From NCBI RefSeq assembly GCF_018403665.1, contig NZ_BOVJ01000155.1, positions 1 to 33,072 on the forward strand: a stretch of 33,072 nucleotides of DNA. The letters are read 5' to 3'. Source of the stretch: Paenibacillus cisolokensis (lineage in GTDB: Bacteria > Bacillota > Bacilli > Paenibacillales > Paenibacillaceae). Positions 17,508 to 25,693 of the stretch are shown one piece after another. The first letter of the stretch is position 1. The number at the start of each line of letters is the position of its first letter. A program made the translations under genes and the position numbers. The notes under the pieces are model-generated. The model was not told the origin of the DNA. It did no database searches and saw nothing but the letters and a program-made list of their open reading frames with translations.

Positions 17508-17760
17508 AAATTCGATGCCATGAAGCCGCGAGTCGATGAAGTCACACATCGATGGAGCCTCGAATCGATAAAACCACGCGCCGGTGATGCCAATCGTCGA
17601 TGATGCCCGTACCGGGCATGACGACGCCATGGCATGATCGCCGCATGCGGGAAAGCGCTGTATGGTGGCTGTTCTCGCACGCTTTTGCTGTAAGAATTAA
17701 TGATTGCCGGACATTCCAAAGCAAATGGAGGCGATCGAAGATTGTTTTTCGCAATAAAAT
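17508..17760 (+). other. Leader DNA with hairpins, no supported gene
   Basis: This part of the long leader holds several inverted repeats and no reading frame with a ribosome binding site. TCGATG and CATCGA form a short stem near 17530-17550. A larger one, CGTCG plus ATGCCCG (17595-17609) with CGGGCAT plus CGACG (17613-17626), closes on a three-base TAC loop with a small internal loop. Neither is followed by a T run. The function is unknown; it may simply be structured spacer between operators. Confidence 0.4.
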
Positions 17761-17772
17761 GGGAACGTTCCC
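17761..17772. promoter_or_regulatory. Operator copy 2, GGGAACGTTCCC
   Basis: The same perfect 12-base core, centred 266 bases from copy 1 and preceded by AATAAAAT. The outermost bases (T and G) break the 14-base symmetry, so it may bind less tightly. No good promoter overlaps it. Confidence 0.72.
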
Positions 17773-17827
17773 GAAAAGTCGTGCCAGATGGCATGCATAA
17801 CTTGAAAGCGGTTCATTTTCGCGAAAA

Positions 17828-17841
17828 TGGGAACGTTCCCA
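17828..17841. promoter_or_regulatory. Operator copy 3, TGGGAACGTTCCCA
   Basis: A second perfect 14-base copy centred 68 bases after copy 2 and 111 bases before the repressor start codon. It shares GCGAAAA on its left and AAAATAGAATTCG on its right with copy 1. A TAGAAT hexamer at 17845 could be a weak -10. A partial cre-like sequence (TGAAAGCGGTTCAT, 17803-17816) lies just upstream. Confidence 0.75.
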
Positions 17842-17951
17842 AAATAGAATTCGCAAATTTTCCGAATCCGGAAATGATCGCGTTTTCGAGGGAAATTTGC
17901 GTATTTTATTACGGCGATACGCACCATTATTTTTGAAAACGGGGGATGGCA

Positions 17952-18965
17952 ATGGGGCCGACAATTCATGATGTAGCGCGACTTGCGGGCACATCCAAAA
18001 GTACGGTTTCGCGCTATTTGAACGGACAGAAGGTGAAGAAAGAGACACAGGAGGCGCTTGAGCGGGCGATCCGGGAGCTGAATTTTCACCGCAACGCCAA
18101 TGCGCGCCGGCTGGTCATGAGCAAAACGAACACGATCGGCGTCATCGTCGACGATATTTCGAACATTTTCTATTCCGGCATCATCCGGGGCATCGAGCAG
18201 GTCGCCAAGCTGAAAGGATATAACTGTATTTTTCTCAGCTGGACTTCGAACTATAACAACGAAATTTCATTTCTGAACCTGTTGTACGAGGGCCAGGTCG
18301 ACGGTCTTATCCTCGTCAGCTTCCGGAAACGCGAACCGGAAGATTTGATGAAGATTAAAGAGACGACTTATCCGGTCGCGATTATTGGCGATCACGGGGA
18401 GATGGACGGCCTGTTCTCGGTCGATGTCGACAATGCGGCCGGCGTCGCCGACATTGTCGCTTATTTGCACGGGCTTGGACACCGCCGGGTCGCGTACATC
18501 GCCGGTCCCGCGCATGCGGCCGCGAACAAGTACCGGCTGAAAGGCTACCGGCAGGCAATGGAGCGGCTCGGCATGACCTACAATCCGGACCTCGTCGTCG
18601 AATCGGACTGGAGCAACCAGGGCGGCTACGAGGCGATGAAGCGTCTTATGGCCGTCAGAGGCTTCACGGCCGTCATCGCCTCCAACGACGAGACGGCTAT
18701 CGGCGCGCTGCGGGCGGCGCAGGAACAGGGATGGACGGTGCCGGAGGAGCTGTCGATCGTCGGTTTCGACGACATTACGATATCCGAATGGGTCTATCCG
18801 TCGCTGACGACGGTTCGCCAGCCGTTTCTGGAAATGGGAAAGCAGGCGGCCGAAGGCCTGTTCGACAAAATTGAAGGTACGAATCGGTTCAGTCCGGTGA
18901 GCCGTCTGTTGAAGCCGAAGCTGATCATCCGCGATTCCTGCGGGCAAATTGAAGCAAAGGATTGA
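17952..18965 (+). CDS. LacI-family transcriptional repressor
   Basis: A 337-residue LacI/GalR-type regulator that probably controls the operon and itself through the three GGGAACGTTCCC sites upstream. The N-terminal helix-turn-helix and hinge read TIHDVARLAGTSKSTVSRYL, followed by a Peripla_BP_3-type sensor domain with NTIGVIVDDISNIFYSG, FSVDVDNAAGV, GHRRVAYIAGP and the C-terminal LSIVGFDDITISEWVYPSLTT in pieces. The start at 17952 is preferred over 17946 because GGGGG at 17941-17945 is then six bases away; at 17946 it would touch the start codon. The permease gene starts five bases after the stop. The inducer is presumably the transported sugar or a phosphorylated intermediate. Confidence 0.93.
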   Translation: MGPTIHDVARLAGTSKSTVSRYLNGQKVKKETQEALERAIRELNFHRNANARRLVMSKTNTIGVIVDDISNIFYSGIIRGIEQVAKLKGYNCIFLSWTSNYNNEISFLNLLYEGQVDGLILVSFRKREPEDLMKIKETTYPVAIIGDHGEMDGLFSVDVDNAAGVADIVAYLHGLGHRRVAYIAGPAHAAANKYRLKGYRQAMERLGMTYNPDLVVESDWSNQGGYEAMKRLMAVRGFTAVIASNDETAIGALRAAQEQGWTVPEELSIVGFDDITISEWVYPSLTTVRQPFLEMGKQAAEGLFDKIEGTNRFSPVSRLLKPKLIIRDSCGQIEAKD

Positions 18966-18970
18966 ATCCG

Positions 18971-19843
18971 ATGAATACGAAAGTGAACAAATCGTATTAC
19001 GGCTATTTCTTCATTGCGCCGTTCTTTGTCGGCTTTACCGTTTTCGGTCTGGTGCCGATTTTGTATACGCTCTACTTAAGCTTTATGAAATGGGACGGCT
19101 TCACCGATCCGGTGTACGTCGGGCTGGCCAACTACAGCCGGCTGCTGCAGGACAGCTTCTTCTACCAGACGATCGGAAACACGCTCATCATATGGATTTT
19201 GTCTATCGTGCCGCAGCTCATTCTGGCGCTGCTGCTTGCGCTCATCCTGAATGAGAAATTCGTGCGCGGCAAGCACTTTTTCCGGGCGGTCTACTTCTTC
19301 CCGCACATCGTGACGCCGGTAACGCTCGGGGTTATGTTCAGCCTCTTGTTCGACTGGCAGACGGGCAGCGTCAACAAGCTGCTGATGAGCGTCGGCATCC
19401 TTCAGGAGCCGTTCAACTGGTTCAACAGTCCGCTCTGGTCGCGGATCATTGTAGCGCTTGTCACGTGCTGGCAATATTTCGGCTTTAACATGATCGTATT
19501 CATCGCCGGCCTGCAAGCTATCCCCGAAACGGTCTACGAAGCGGCGGAGGTGGACGGCGCGACGAGAACCCAGATCGCTCTCAAAATTACGCTGCCGCTG
19601 CTGCGGCCGGTATTTCTGTTTACGTTCATCACGTCGGTAATCGGCGGCCTGCAGCTGTTCGATTCGGCGCTCATGCTGGGGGCGGGCCCGGAAAACTCGA
19701 CGCGGACGATGGTCATGTACCTGTATGAAACCGCCTTTAAAAACTTCGATTACAGCTACGGCTCTGCGGTCGCTTTCGGCATCTTTGCCGTCGTCATGTT
19801 CTTCACGGCGGTTACGGCCAGAGCGTCGAAACTGAAAGAATAG
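18971..19843 (+). CDS. CUT1-type sugar ABC permease (MalF/UgpA-like)
   Basis: A 290-residue inner-membrane permease of the CUT1 class, which carries oligosaccharides, glycosides or glycerol phosphates. Six helices are apparent, with the first at residues 9-31. The cytoplasmic EAA loop reads VYEAAEVDGATRTQIALKIT and lies near residue 190, the site that contacts the ATPase. The ATG at 18971 follows AAGGA by nine bases; an in-frame TTG at 18962 lies inside the repressor stop and is less likely. No ATPase gene is present in the operon, as is common in Bacillota where a shared MsmX-type ATPase serves several CUT1 systems. Confidence 0.93.
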   Translation: MNTKVNKSYYGYFFIAPFFVGFTVFGLVPILYTLYLSFMKWDGFTDPVYVGLANYSRLLQDSFFYQTIGNTLIIWILSIVPQLILALLLALILNEKFVRGKHFFRAVYFFPHIVTPVTLGVMFSLLFDWQTGSVNKLLMSVGILQEPFNWFNSPLWSRIIVALVTCWQYFGFNMIVFIAGLQAIPETVYEAAEVDGATRTQIALKITLPLLRPVFLFTFITSVIGGLQLFDSALMLGAGPENSTRTMVMYLYETAFKNFDYSYGSAVAFGIFAVVMFFTAVTARASKLKE

Positions 19844-19857
19844 GAGGAGCGGCAGCC

Positions 19858-20694
19858 ATGCAAGGAGCAACGAAACAACCGATCGCGGTCGTCATCATCC
19901 TGTACGCGTTTCTGATCGCGGTGGCCATTACGTGTTTATTGCCGTTTTACAGCATGTTCATTACGTCGACGCACGCCAATTCCGATATCGCCAGACGGCT
20001 GTTGCTGATTCCGGGCGACCAGTTCATGGCCAACTACGAACGGCTGATCGATACGGTCAATATTTGGCGGGGGTTCCTGAACACCGTATTCATCACGGTG
20101 ACGGCGACGGCGATCAACCTGTATTTCGCGGCGCTCGGCGGCTACGGCTTCTCCAAGTACCAGTTCCGGTTCAAAGGCTTTCTGTTCCTGTTCGTGCTCG
20201 GCACGATGATGATTCCGGGGCAGCTTGGCATTATCGGCTTCTACAAGCTGATGGACGCGTTCCATATGCTGAACACGTACTGGCCGCTCATTTTGCCGTC
20301 GATTTATAACGCTTTCGGCATTTTCCTGATGAAGCAGTTCGCCGATTCGTCGGTTCCGACGGAAATTATCGAATCGGGCCGGATCGACGGCAGCGGAGAA
20401 CTCGCCATCTTTCACCGCATCGTCCTGCCGTTGATGGGACCGGCTATGGCGACGCTCGGCATCTTCGCATTCATCGGCAAGTGGAACGACTTTCTGAACC
20501 CGATGATCATTTTGTTCGACAACGAGCTGCAAACGCTGCCGGTCATGATCGCAAGCGTAAAATCGCAATTTTCGTCCGACTTCGGCGCGCAGTACGTCGG
20601 CATCGTGATTTCCGTCGTGCCGATTCTCATCTTCTTCTCGTTCATGTCGAAACGGATTATCAGCGGCGTGGCGGCGGGAGCGGTGAAAGGCTGA
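19858..20694 (+). CDS. CUT1-type sugar ABC permease (MalG/UgpE-like)
   Basis: A 278-residue partner permease. The N-terminal helix VVIILYAFLIAVAITCLLPF is followed by an extracytoplasmic segment and five further helices. The EAA-type loop is divergent, ESGRIDGSGELAIFHRIVLP near residue 178, keeping the Gly that marks this loop. AGGAGGAG nine bases upstream supports the start, and the gap from the first permease is only 14 bases. With its partner it forms the membrane channel for the lipoprotein encoded next. Confidence 0.93.
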   Translation: MQGATKQPIAVVIILYAFLIAVAITCLLPFYSMFITSTHANSDIARRLLLIPGDQFMANYERLIDTVNIWRGFLNTVFITVTATAINLYFAALGGYGFSKYQFRFKGFLFLFVLGTMMIPGQLGIIGFYKLMDAFHMLNTYWPLILPSIYNAFGIFLMKQFADSSVPTEIIESGRIDGSGELAIFHRIVLPLMGPAMATLGIFAFIGKWNDFLNPMIILFDNELQTLPVMIASVKSQFSSDFGAQYVGIVISVVPILIFFSFMSKRIISGVAAGAVKG

Positions 20695-20839
20695 AGCGGG
20701 CCGCGCGGAGGAAAATCTGATGGGAGGTGATGCCGGGGCACGGTTGTCGGCTGAAACGGTTTGGGATTCGTATCGGTGCTTTTACAAGGAAGGGTCGAAA
20801 GGATCAGACAAGTCTGAACAAACTTAAGGGGCGATCACG

Positions 20840-22186
20840 ATGAACTTGAAGAAATGGTTTGTGGCAACGCTGGCCATCATGATGGTTGTGAGCCTTCTGG
20901 CCGCCTGCGGCGGCAAAAGCGGAGACGGCGCACAGGACAGCGCCGGCAATACAAACAGCGAAACATCAGGCGATACGTCCGGCGATACGTCCGGCGCGCC
21001 GGGCGGGGAGACGGGCGAGCTCAAGGGCAACCTCGTCATCTGGACGTTCTTCGATCAGGTCAATGAAATGGCGAAAAAATTCGAGGAGAAACATCCGGGC
21101 GTCAAGGTGGAAGTGAAAATGTTTCCCGGCGACCAATATCAGACGAAGCTGCTGACGGCGCTGCAGTCCGGACGCGATGTGCCGGATATATTCGATCTGG
21201 AACGGGCGTATATCGGCAAATTTATCGACTCTCCGTTCGTAGCCGATTTGTCGGCGATGGGCGCGGACGAACTCGTTCAAAATTACATTCCGTACGTGAA
21301 GGAGCTTGGCGTTTCGGCAGACGGCAAAGTGCGGGCGATCTCCGATCACTCCTCTCCCGGCGGCTTCTGGTATATTCGGGAAAATGCGAAAAAGTATCTC
21401 GGTACCGACGATCCGGACGAAATCAGCGCGATGGTCGACAGCTGGGATAAAATTATCGAGCTTGGCCAAAAGGTGTACGCCGAAAGCGGCGGCAAAGTGC
21501 ATCTGATCGCCAATGCGGGCGATGTGTTCGATATGGCCGCCTACAACGTCGAGCCGTGGGTGAAGGACGGCAAGCTGAACATCGATCCGAAATGGCAGGA
21601 ATATTATGAGGTGCAAAAAGAAATCCGCAACAACAATGTCGACGCCAAACTGCCGTTCATGTCGGCCGGCTGGGGCAACGCCCTGAACGACGGCAGCGTC
21701 GTGCTCGTCTCGATGCCGGCATGGGCCGGGTTCATGGTCGACAACAAGGACGACAAAGCGGTCGGCAAATACGGCGTGGCGAAGACGCCGCTCGGTTTCT
21801 ATGTCGGCGGCACGTATCGGGCCATTTACGAGAAATCCGAAAACAAGGAGCTTGCCTACGAATTTATCAAATATATCGCGAGCCCGGAATGGCAGGAATA
21901 CAACCTGAACAAGACCGGCAATATGCCAGGCAATGCCGAAGTATACGAGAAAAACCTGGACACGTTCAAATCGCCGATGTTCGGCGACCAGAACATTCTG
22001 AAGCCATACTATGAAATGGTCAAAGCGATGCCGGGACTGAAAGCGGATAAATACGGCGAGGACATTTTGAGCAAATGGCGGAAAGTCGCCGGTGAAGGTA
22101 TCACGAACAATACGCCGTACGAGGATGTCGTCGCCGCATTCAAAAAAGAAGTGAAAAACGCGTTCCCCGAGCTGCAGATCGACTGA
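20840..22186 (+). CDS. CUT1-type extracellular sugar-binding lipoprotein
   Basis: A 448-residue solute-binding protein (SBP_bac_1 type) for the CUT1 permeases. A signal peptide ends in the lipobox LLAAC (Cys near residue 21), followed by a low-complexity linker with the repeated DTSGDTSG. Mature features include LVIWTFFDQVNEMAKKFEEK, PDIFDLERAYIGKF, and the C-terminal YEFIKYIASPEWQEYNLNKTG, all typical of the family. The start follows AAGGGG by eight bases. The 145-base gap before it has no clear promoter, only a short TCAGA/TCTGA hairpin; a terminator follows, so binding protein is probably made in excess over the enzymes downstream. Confidence 0.93.
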   Translation: MNLKKWFVATLAIMMVVSLLAACGGKSGDGAQDSAGNTNSETSGDTSGDTSGAPGGETGELKGNLVIWTFFDQVNEMAKKFEEKHPGVKVEVKMFPGDQYQTKLLTALQSGRDVPDIFDLERAYIGKFIDSPFVADLSAMGADELVQNYIPYVKELGVSADGKVRAISDHSSPGGFWYIRENAKKYLGTDDPDEISAMVDSWDKIIELGQKVYAESGGKVHLIANAGDVFDMAAYNVEPWVKDGKLNIDPKWQEYYEVQKEIRNNNVDAKLPFMSAGWGNALNDGSVVLVSMPAWAGFMVDNKDDKAVGKYGVAKTPLGFYVGGTYRAIYEKSENKELAYEFIKYIASPEWQEYNLNKTGNMPGNAEVYEKNLDTFKSPMFGDQNILKPYYEMVKAMPGLKADKYGEDILSKWRKVAGEGITNNTPYEDVVAAFKKEVKNAFPELQID

Positions 22187-22217
22187 CAACGGATACTTTG
22201 ACAAAAAAAGAGAGAGG

Positions 22218-22256
22218 GCGGCTGCTTCTCGCGCCAGAAGCAGTCGCGAATTTTTT
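22218..22256 (+). terminator. Intra-operon terminator after the binding protein
   Basis: GCGGCTGCTTCT (22218-22229) pairs with AGAAGCAGTCGC (22236-22247), 12 base pairs with one G-U, loop CGCGCC, followed by GAA and six T residues (22251-22256). The next gene starts 20 bases later with no visible new promoter, so partial read-through is implied. Confidence 0.82.
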
Positions 22257-22276
22257 CGAGTGGGAGGAGCAAACCG

Positions 22277-23548
22277 ATGAGCAGCTTGCACGATTACATC
22301 GCATCGATCCGGATTATCGACGGACACGAGCATTTGGCCACACCGAAGCTGCGGCGCCAAGACAAGACCGGTCTGTTCGGCCTGCTGCATTATTTGGAAT
22401 CCGATTTGATCGCCGCCGGGATGGAACGGAACGCGTTGAAGCGCCCGGGCATCGGCGAGGAGGAGAAAGCGGCGGTCTTTTTGAAATATTGGGAAAGAAC
22501 GAAAAATACGACTTACGCGCGCATGTTCCGGACCGCGATGGAAGATTTGTACGGTATGAAGGACTGGAGCGTGAACGGGCTGCTCGAGCTGCACGGCAAG
22601 GTGCTGGAGGCATCGGCCGACCCGGAGAAGCTGTACCGCCGCGTGCTGGTGGAGAAATCGGGCATCGATGTCGCCTTTACGCTCATTTATACGACGGATA
22701 TGGGAACGCCGCTATTGCGGCCGGTCATGTTTATGGATTTTACGTACCATTTGCGAAAACGGAACGATATCGCCGCCGTCGAGCGGGAAGCGGGAATTGC
22801 GGTTCATACGCTGCGCCGTTACGTGGACGCCGTGGACGCGGTATTTGACCGGTATGTCCGCGAAGGGATGGTCGCCACCAAGCTCGGACACGCCTATTGG
22901 CGCACGCTCGCCTGCGGCAAGCCCGACGAAGCCGAGGCGGAACGGGTGTTCAACCGGCTGATGCGCGACAGCCTGAACGAAGGCGTGTCGCAGCCCGAGG
23001 CTCAGCCGCTGCAGGACTATTTGATCCATCATGTCATCCGCCGTTCCGTCGAGGCCGGCATGCCGATTCAAATTCATACCGGCCATCACGAGACGAGCGT
23101 ATCGGGCAACGGCAATACGATTACGAATTCGCGGGTGACGGACCTGCTGCCGCTGCTGCATGAATATGCCGAAGCGAAGTTTGTGCTGCTTCATGCCGGG
23201 TACCCGTATATGGATGAATATATGAGCGTCGCCAAAAATTTTCCGAACGTCTATGCGGATATGACATGGCTGTACATTATTTCGCCTACCGTGGCCAAGC
23301 GGGCGCTGCATCAGCTGTTCGAGATGGTGCCGCAAACGAAGCTGCAGGCGTTCGGCGGCGATTACAATTATGTGGAAGGAACGTACGCCCATCAGAAGCT
23401 GGCGCGCAAGCTTGTCGGCGAAGTGCTCGCGGAGAAGGTCGCGGACGGGGCGCTCGACGAAGCGGAAGCGGCGGAGCTGGCGGAGCGGATATTCCGCCGC
23501 AATCTGATCGAGCTGTACGGCTTGCGCGAGGAAACGGGATGCCAATGA
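22277..23548 (+). CDS. Amidohydrolase family 2 protein
   Basis: A 423-residue metal-dependent hydrolase of the Amidohydro_2 superfamily, resembling the amidohydrolase part of FluG-type proteins. Metal-site residues are visible: H17 and H19 in DGHEH, H267 in IQIHTGHHE, H306 in LLHAGYP and D362 in FGGDYNY. Family members hydrolyse lactones, amides or decarboxylate small acids; which reaction applies here cannot be told. In this sugar operon a lactonase or a deacylase is a reasonable inference. GGGAGGAG lies eight bases before the ATG. It is the first enzyme gene after the internal terminator, and the following gene starts 25 bases later. Confidence 0.88.
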   Translation: MSSLHDYIASIRIIDGHEHLATPKLRRQDKTGLFGLLHYLESDLIAAGMERNALKRPGIGEEEKAAVFLKYWERTKNTTYARMFRTAMEDLYGMKDWSVNGLLELHGKVLEASADPEKLYRRVLVEKSGIDVAFTLIYTTDMGTPLLRPVMFMDFTYHLRKRNDIAAVEREAGIAVHTLRRYVDAVDAVFDRYVREGMVATKLGHAYWRTLACGKPDEAEAERVFNRLMRDSLNEGVSQPEAQPLQDYLIHHVIRRSVEAGMPIQIHTGHHETSVSGNGNTITNSRVTDLLPLLHEYAEAKFVLLHAGYPYMDEYMSVAKNFPNVYADMTWLYIISPTVAKRALHQLFEMVPQTKLQAFGGDYNYVEGTYAHQKLARKLVGEVLAEKVADGALDEAEAAELAERIFRRNLIELYGLREETGCQ

Positions 23549-23573
23549 CGCGGATGAGCGAGGGGGGAGTATG

Positions 23574-25622
23574 ATGGAGTGGCGTACGATCGCGCGTGCG
23601 GAGGGGGCGAAGGAAGGCGCCGAGCTGCGGCTGTTCCCGGAAGGAGGAGCTTCCGGATCGTATGCGCTTCGCGTCTCGTCGTTGCTGGCCGCGGAGAAAG
23701 AAGGCGGCGCGCGGGAGACTGTGGCGATAGACGGCGTAGAAGGCATGCCGGGCGGTTTCCGCGCGAAGGGCGCATCGGCATCGTTCGGGGCGGAGCAGGA
23801 GTGGCGCTTCGTCCGGGACGGCTGCGCGTACGCGGAAGTCACGATGCGGATCGCCTACACCGGCGGCGAACCGGCGGCGTACAGCTTGCGGTTCGCGGCG
23901 GAGCTGACCGGGCCCGGCCGGCCGTACTGGATGATTCCCGGCGCGTTCTACAAGGAGAATCGCTTCGAGCATAACGCCCGCCAATACCCGCGTTACGATT
24001 ACAGGGGCGGGGATGCGCAGCGGATGGTGTCGGATTATTGGTCGTTCCGAGCCGACCGCGCCGCGCTGCCGGCGGTGTTCGCCTGGAACGACGGCATATG
24101 CGGCGCGATCGCGGTCGACGAGACGTCGCCGCTCGGCCTGAACGGCCTCGGGTTCCGCGGCAACGAATCGGGCACGACGATCTGGGTCGACTTCCCGTAC
24201 CGCGAGGAGCCCGTAACGTTCGTCGGCGAGCCGGTTCCCGCACCTGCCGACGTGAAGGTTTACCGTTTCGCGCCGGGCGAGACGGTGTCGATCCGCTTCC
24301 GGGTATACGCGGCGCACGGCGATCCGCACGCTTACGATCCGTTCGTGCGGCAGCTGTACAAGCTGCATTGCGCCGAGCACGAGCTGCGGCCGTGGATGGG
24401 GCTGGAGGAAGCGGCGGAACTGACCGCCCACGGTCTTTACACGTGGCATTATCGGCCGGAGGAAGCGTTGCTGTACGAGACGGCGGCGTTCGACCGGGAA
24501 CTGAACAACAATGTCCGGCAGTTGGGCGACCGGTCTCATATGCATGTCGGCTGGGTGAGCGGCGCGCCGTATGCGGGCGCGTTGCTCCGCTACGGACGTG
24601 AGCGCGGCCGCGGCGATTATGTGCAGGCAGGTACGGCCGTGCTGGACAAGATCGCTTCCGGGATTGCCCCGTGCGGCGCCTTCTGGGCTTCGTGGATCCA
24701 GGGCAAAGGCTGGACTTGCGGCTGGAATCCGAAGCCGACCTGGCTGCAGGCGCGAACGCTGGCGGAGGCGACGCTGTTCATGATCCGGGCGCTGGCCGAC
24801 GAGCGGAAGCGGGGCTGCGACCATCCGGACTGGGAGCGCGCGGCGCTGTCCAATTTGCGCTTTGCGGTGAAGGTTCAGCGGGAAGACGGCTGCTTCGGCT
24901 CCTACTATCACTGCGAAACCGGCGAGGTGGAGGAATGGGACGGCGCAGGCGGCATTCTCTGGATCGCCGCGCTGCTGGAAGGCGCCGTCTGCTTCGGGGA
25001 AGCGGCGTTCCGGGAGGCGGCCGTCCGCGCCGGGCGCTACTATACGAAGTTTGTGCGCGACGAATGGATTTACGGCGCGCCGGAAGACGTCCATCTGACG
25101 CCGACGTCCGAGGACGGTTACAACGCCGTCGTCGCGTACGTGCTGTTGTACGAAGCGGACGGGCGGGACGAATGGCTGCGGCTCGCGCGCAGCGCGGCCG
25201 ACTGGACGATGACGTTCCGCTGGACGTACAATTTGCAGTTTCCGCGCCATTCGCTGCTCGCGCAGTACGACTTTCGTTCGCGCGGCGCGGACCAGGCGTC
25301 GCCGTCGAACCAGCATCTGCACAATTACGGGCTGTTCTGCGTGCCGGAGATGCTGCGGCTGTGGACGTATACCGGCGACGACTATTATTTGGACCGGACG
25401 CGGGATCATATCGCGTGCTTCCTGCAATTTATCGCCAGGGAAGACGGCGATTTCAACGCTTACAAAGGGATGGTGACGGAACGGTTTTACAATACGAACT
25501 GTTTCCAGCCCAAAGGGATGATGCTGACGCTGTCCCATGCCTGGTGCGTCGGGCTTGTGCTGTACGCCGCCCAGGAAGCGGCGGCTTACGCCGATGCGCT
25601 CAAGATCGACGAATGGTTGTAA
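23574..25622 (+). CDS. Uncharacterised 682-residue protein, possible alpha/alpha-toroid enzyme
   Basis: I do not recognise this protein at family level. The first 260 residues look beta-rich (many Tyr/Arg/Val strands, e.g. RFRVYAAHGDPHAYDPF at the end of this part). From about residue 270 it is helical with Trp-rich repeats such as GWNPKPTWLQARTLAEATLF, REDGCFGSYYHCETGEVEEW and NYGLFCVPEMLRLW, a pattern seen in (alpha/alpha)6 toroid glycosidases, lyases and epimerases. No signal peptide is present, so it acts in the cytoplasm. The start at 23574 is preferred to the ATG at 23571, which is too close to AGGGGGGAG. Its place between the amidohydrolase and the FGGY kinase suggests a role in processing the imported glycoside. 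Confidence 0.75.
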   Translation: MEWRTIARAEGAKEGAELRLFPEGGASGSYALRVSSLLAAEKEGGARETVAIDGVEGMPGGFRAKGASASFGAEQEWRFVRDGCAYAEVTMRIAYTGGEPAAYSLRFAAELTGPGRPYWMIPGAFYKENRFEHNARQYPRYDYRGGDAQRMVSDYWSFRADRAALPAVFAWNDGICGAIAVDETSPLGLNGLGFRGNESGTTIWVDFPYREEPVTFVGEPVPAPADVKVYRFAPGETVSIRFRVYAAHGDPHAYDPFVRQLYKLHCAEHELRPWMGLEEAAELTAHGLYTWHYRPEEALLYETAAFDRELNNNVRQLGDRSHMHVGWVSGAPYAGALLRYGRERGRGDYVQAGTAVLDKIASGIAPCGAFWASWIQGKGWTCGWNPKPTWLQARTLAEATLFMIRALADERKRGCDHPDWERAALSNLRFAVKVQREDGCFGSYYHCETGEVEEWDGAGGILWIAALLEGAVCFGEAAFREAAVRAGRYYTKFVRDEWIYGAPEDVHLTPTSEDGYNAVVAYVLLYEADGRDEWLRLARSAADWTMTFRWTYNLQFPRHSLLAQYDFRSRGADQASPSNQHLHNYGLFCVPEMLRLWTYTGDDYYLDRTRDHIACFLQFIAREDGDFNAYKGMVTERFYNTNCFQPKGMMLTLSHAWCVGLVLYAAQEAAAYADALKIDEWL

Positions 25623-25693
25623 CGGCTTGCAACAACTTGCGCCGGAAAAGACTTATCCGGCGACCTGCAACTGTTGGAAAGGGGAGAGAAGCG

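Noticed and set aside
17600..17936. Small open frames of 66 and 78 codons in the leader of the LacI operon
   Set aside because: No Shine-Dalgarno sequence, unlikely composition, and they run across operator palindromes.
20695..20839. Separate promoter for the CUT1 binding protein
   Set aside because: TTGTCG near 20748 has no matching -10 at a suitable distance, so read-through from the permease genes is simpler.
22198..22203. TTGACA as a promoter for the amidohydrolase gene
   Set aside because: No -10-like hexamer 16-18 bases downstream; that stretch is the terminator stem.
20966..25538. Very long antisense open frames (542 and 750 codons) opposite the binding protein and downstream genes
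   Set aside because: They mirror well-supported + strand genes; high GC content with codon bias creates long open antisense frames. No start signals or recognisable domains.
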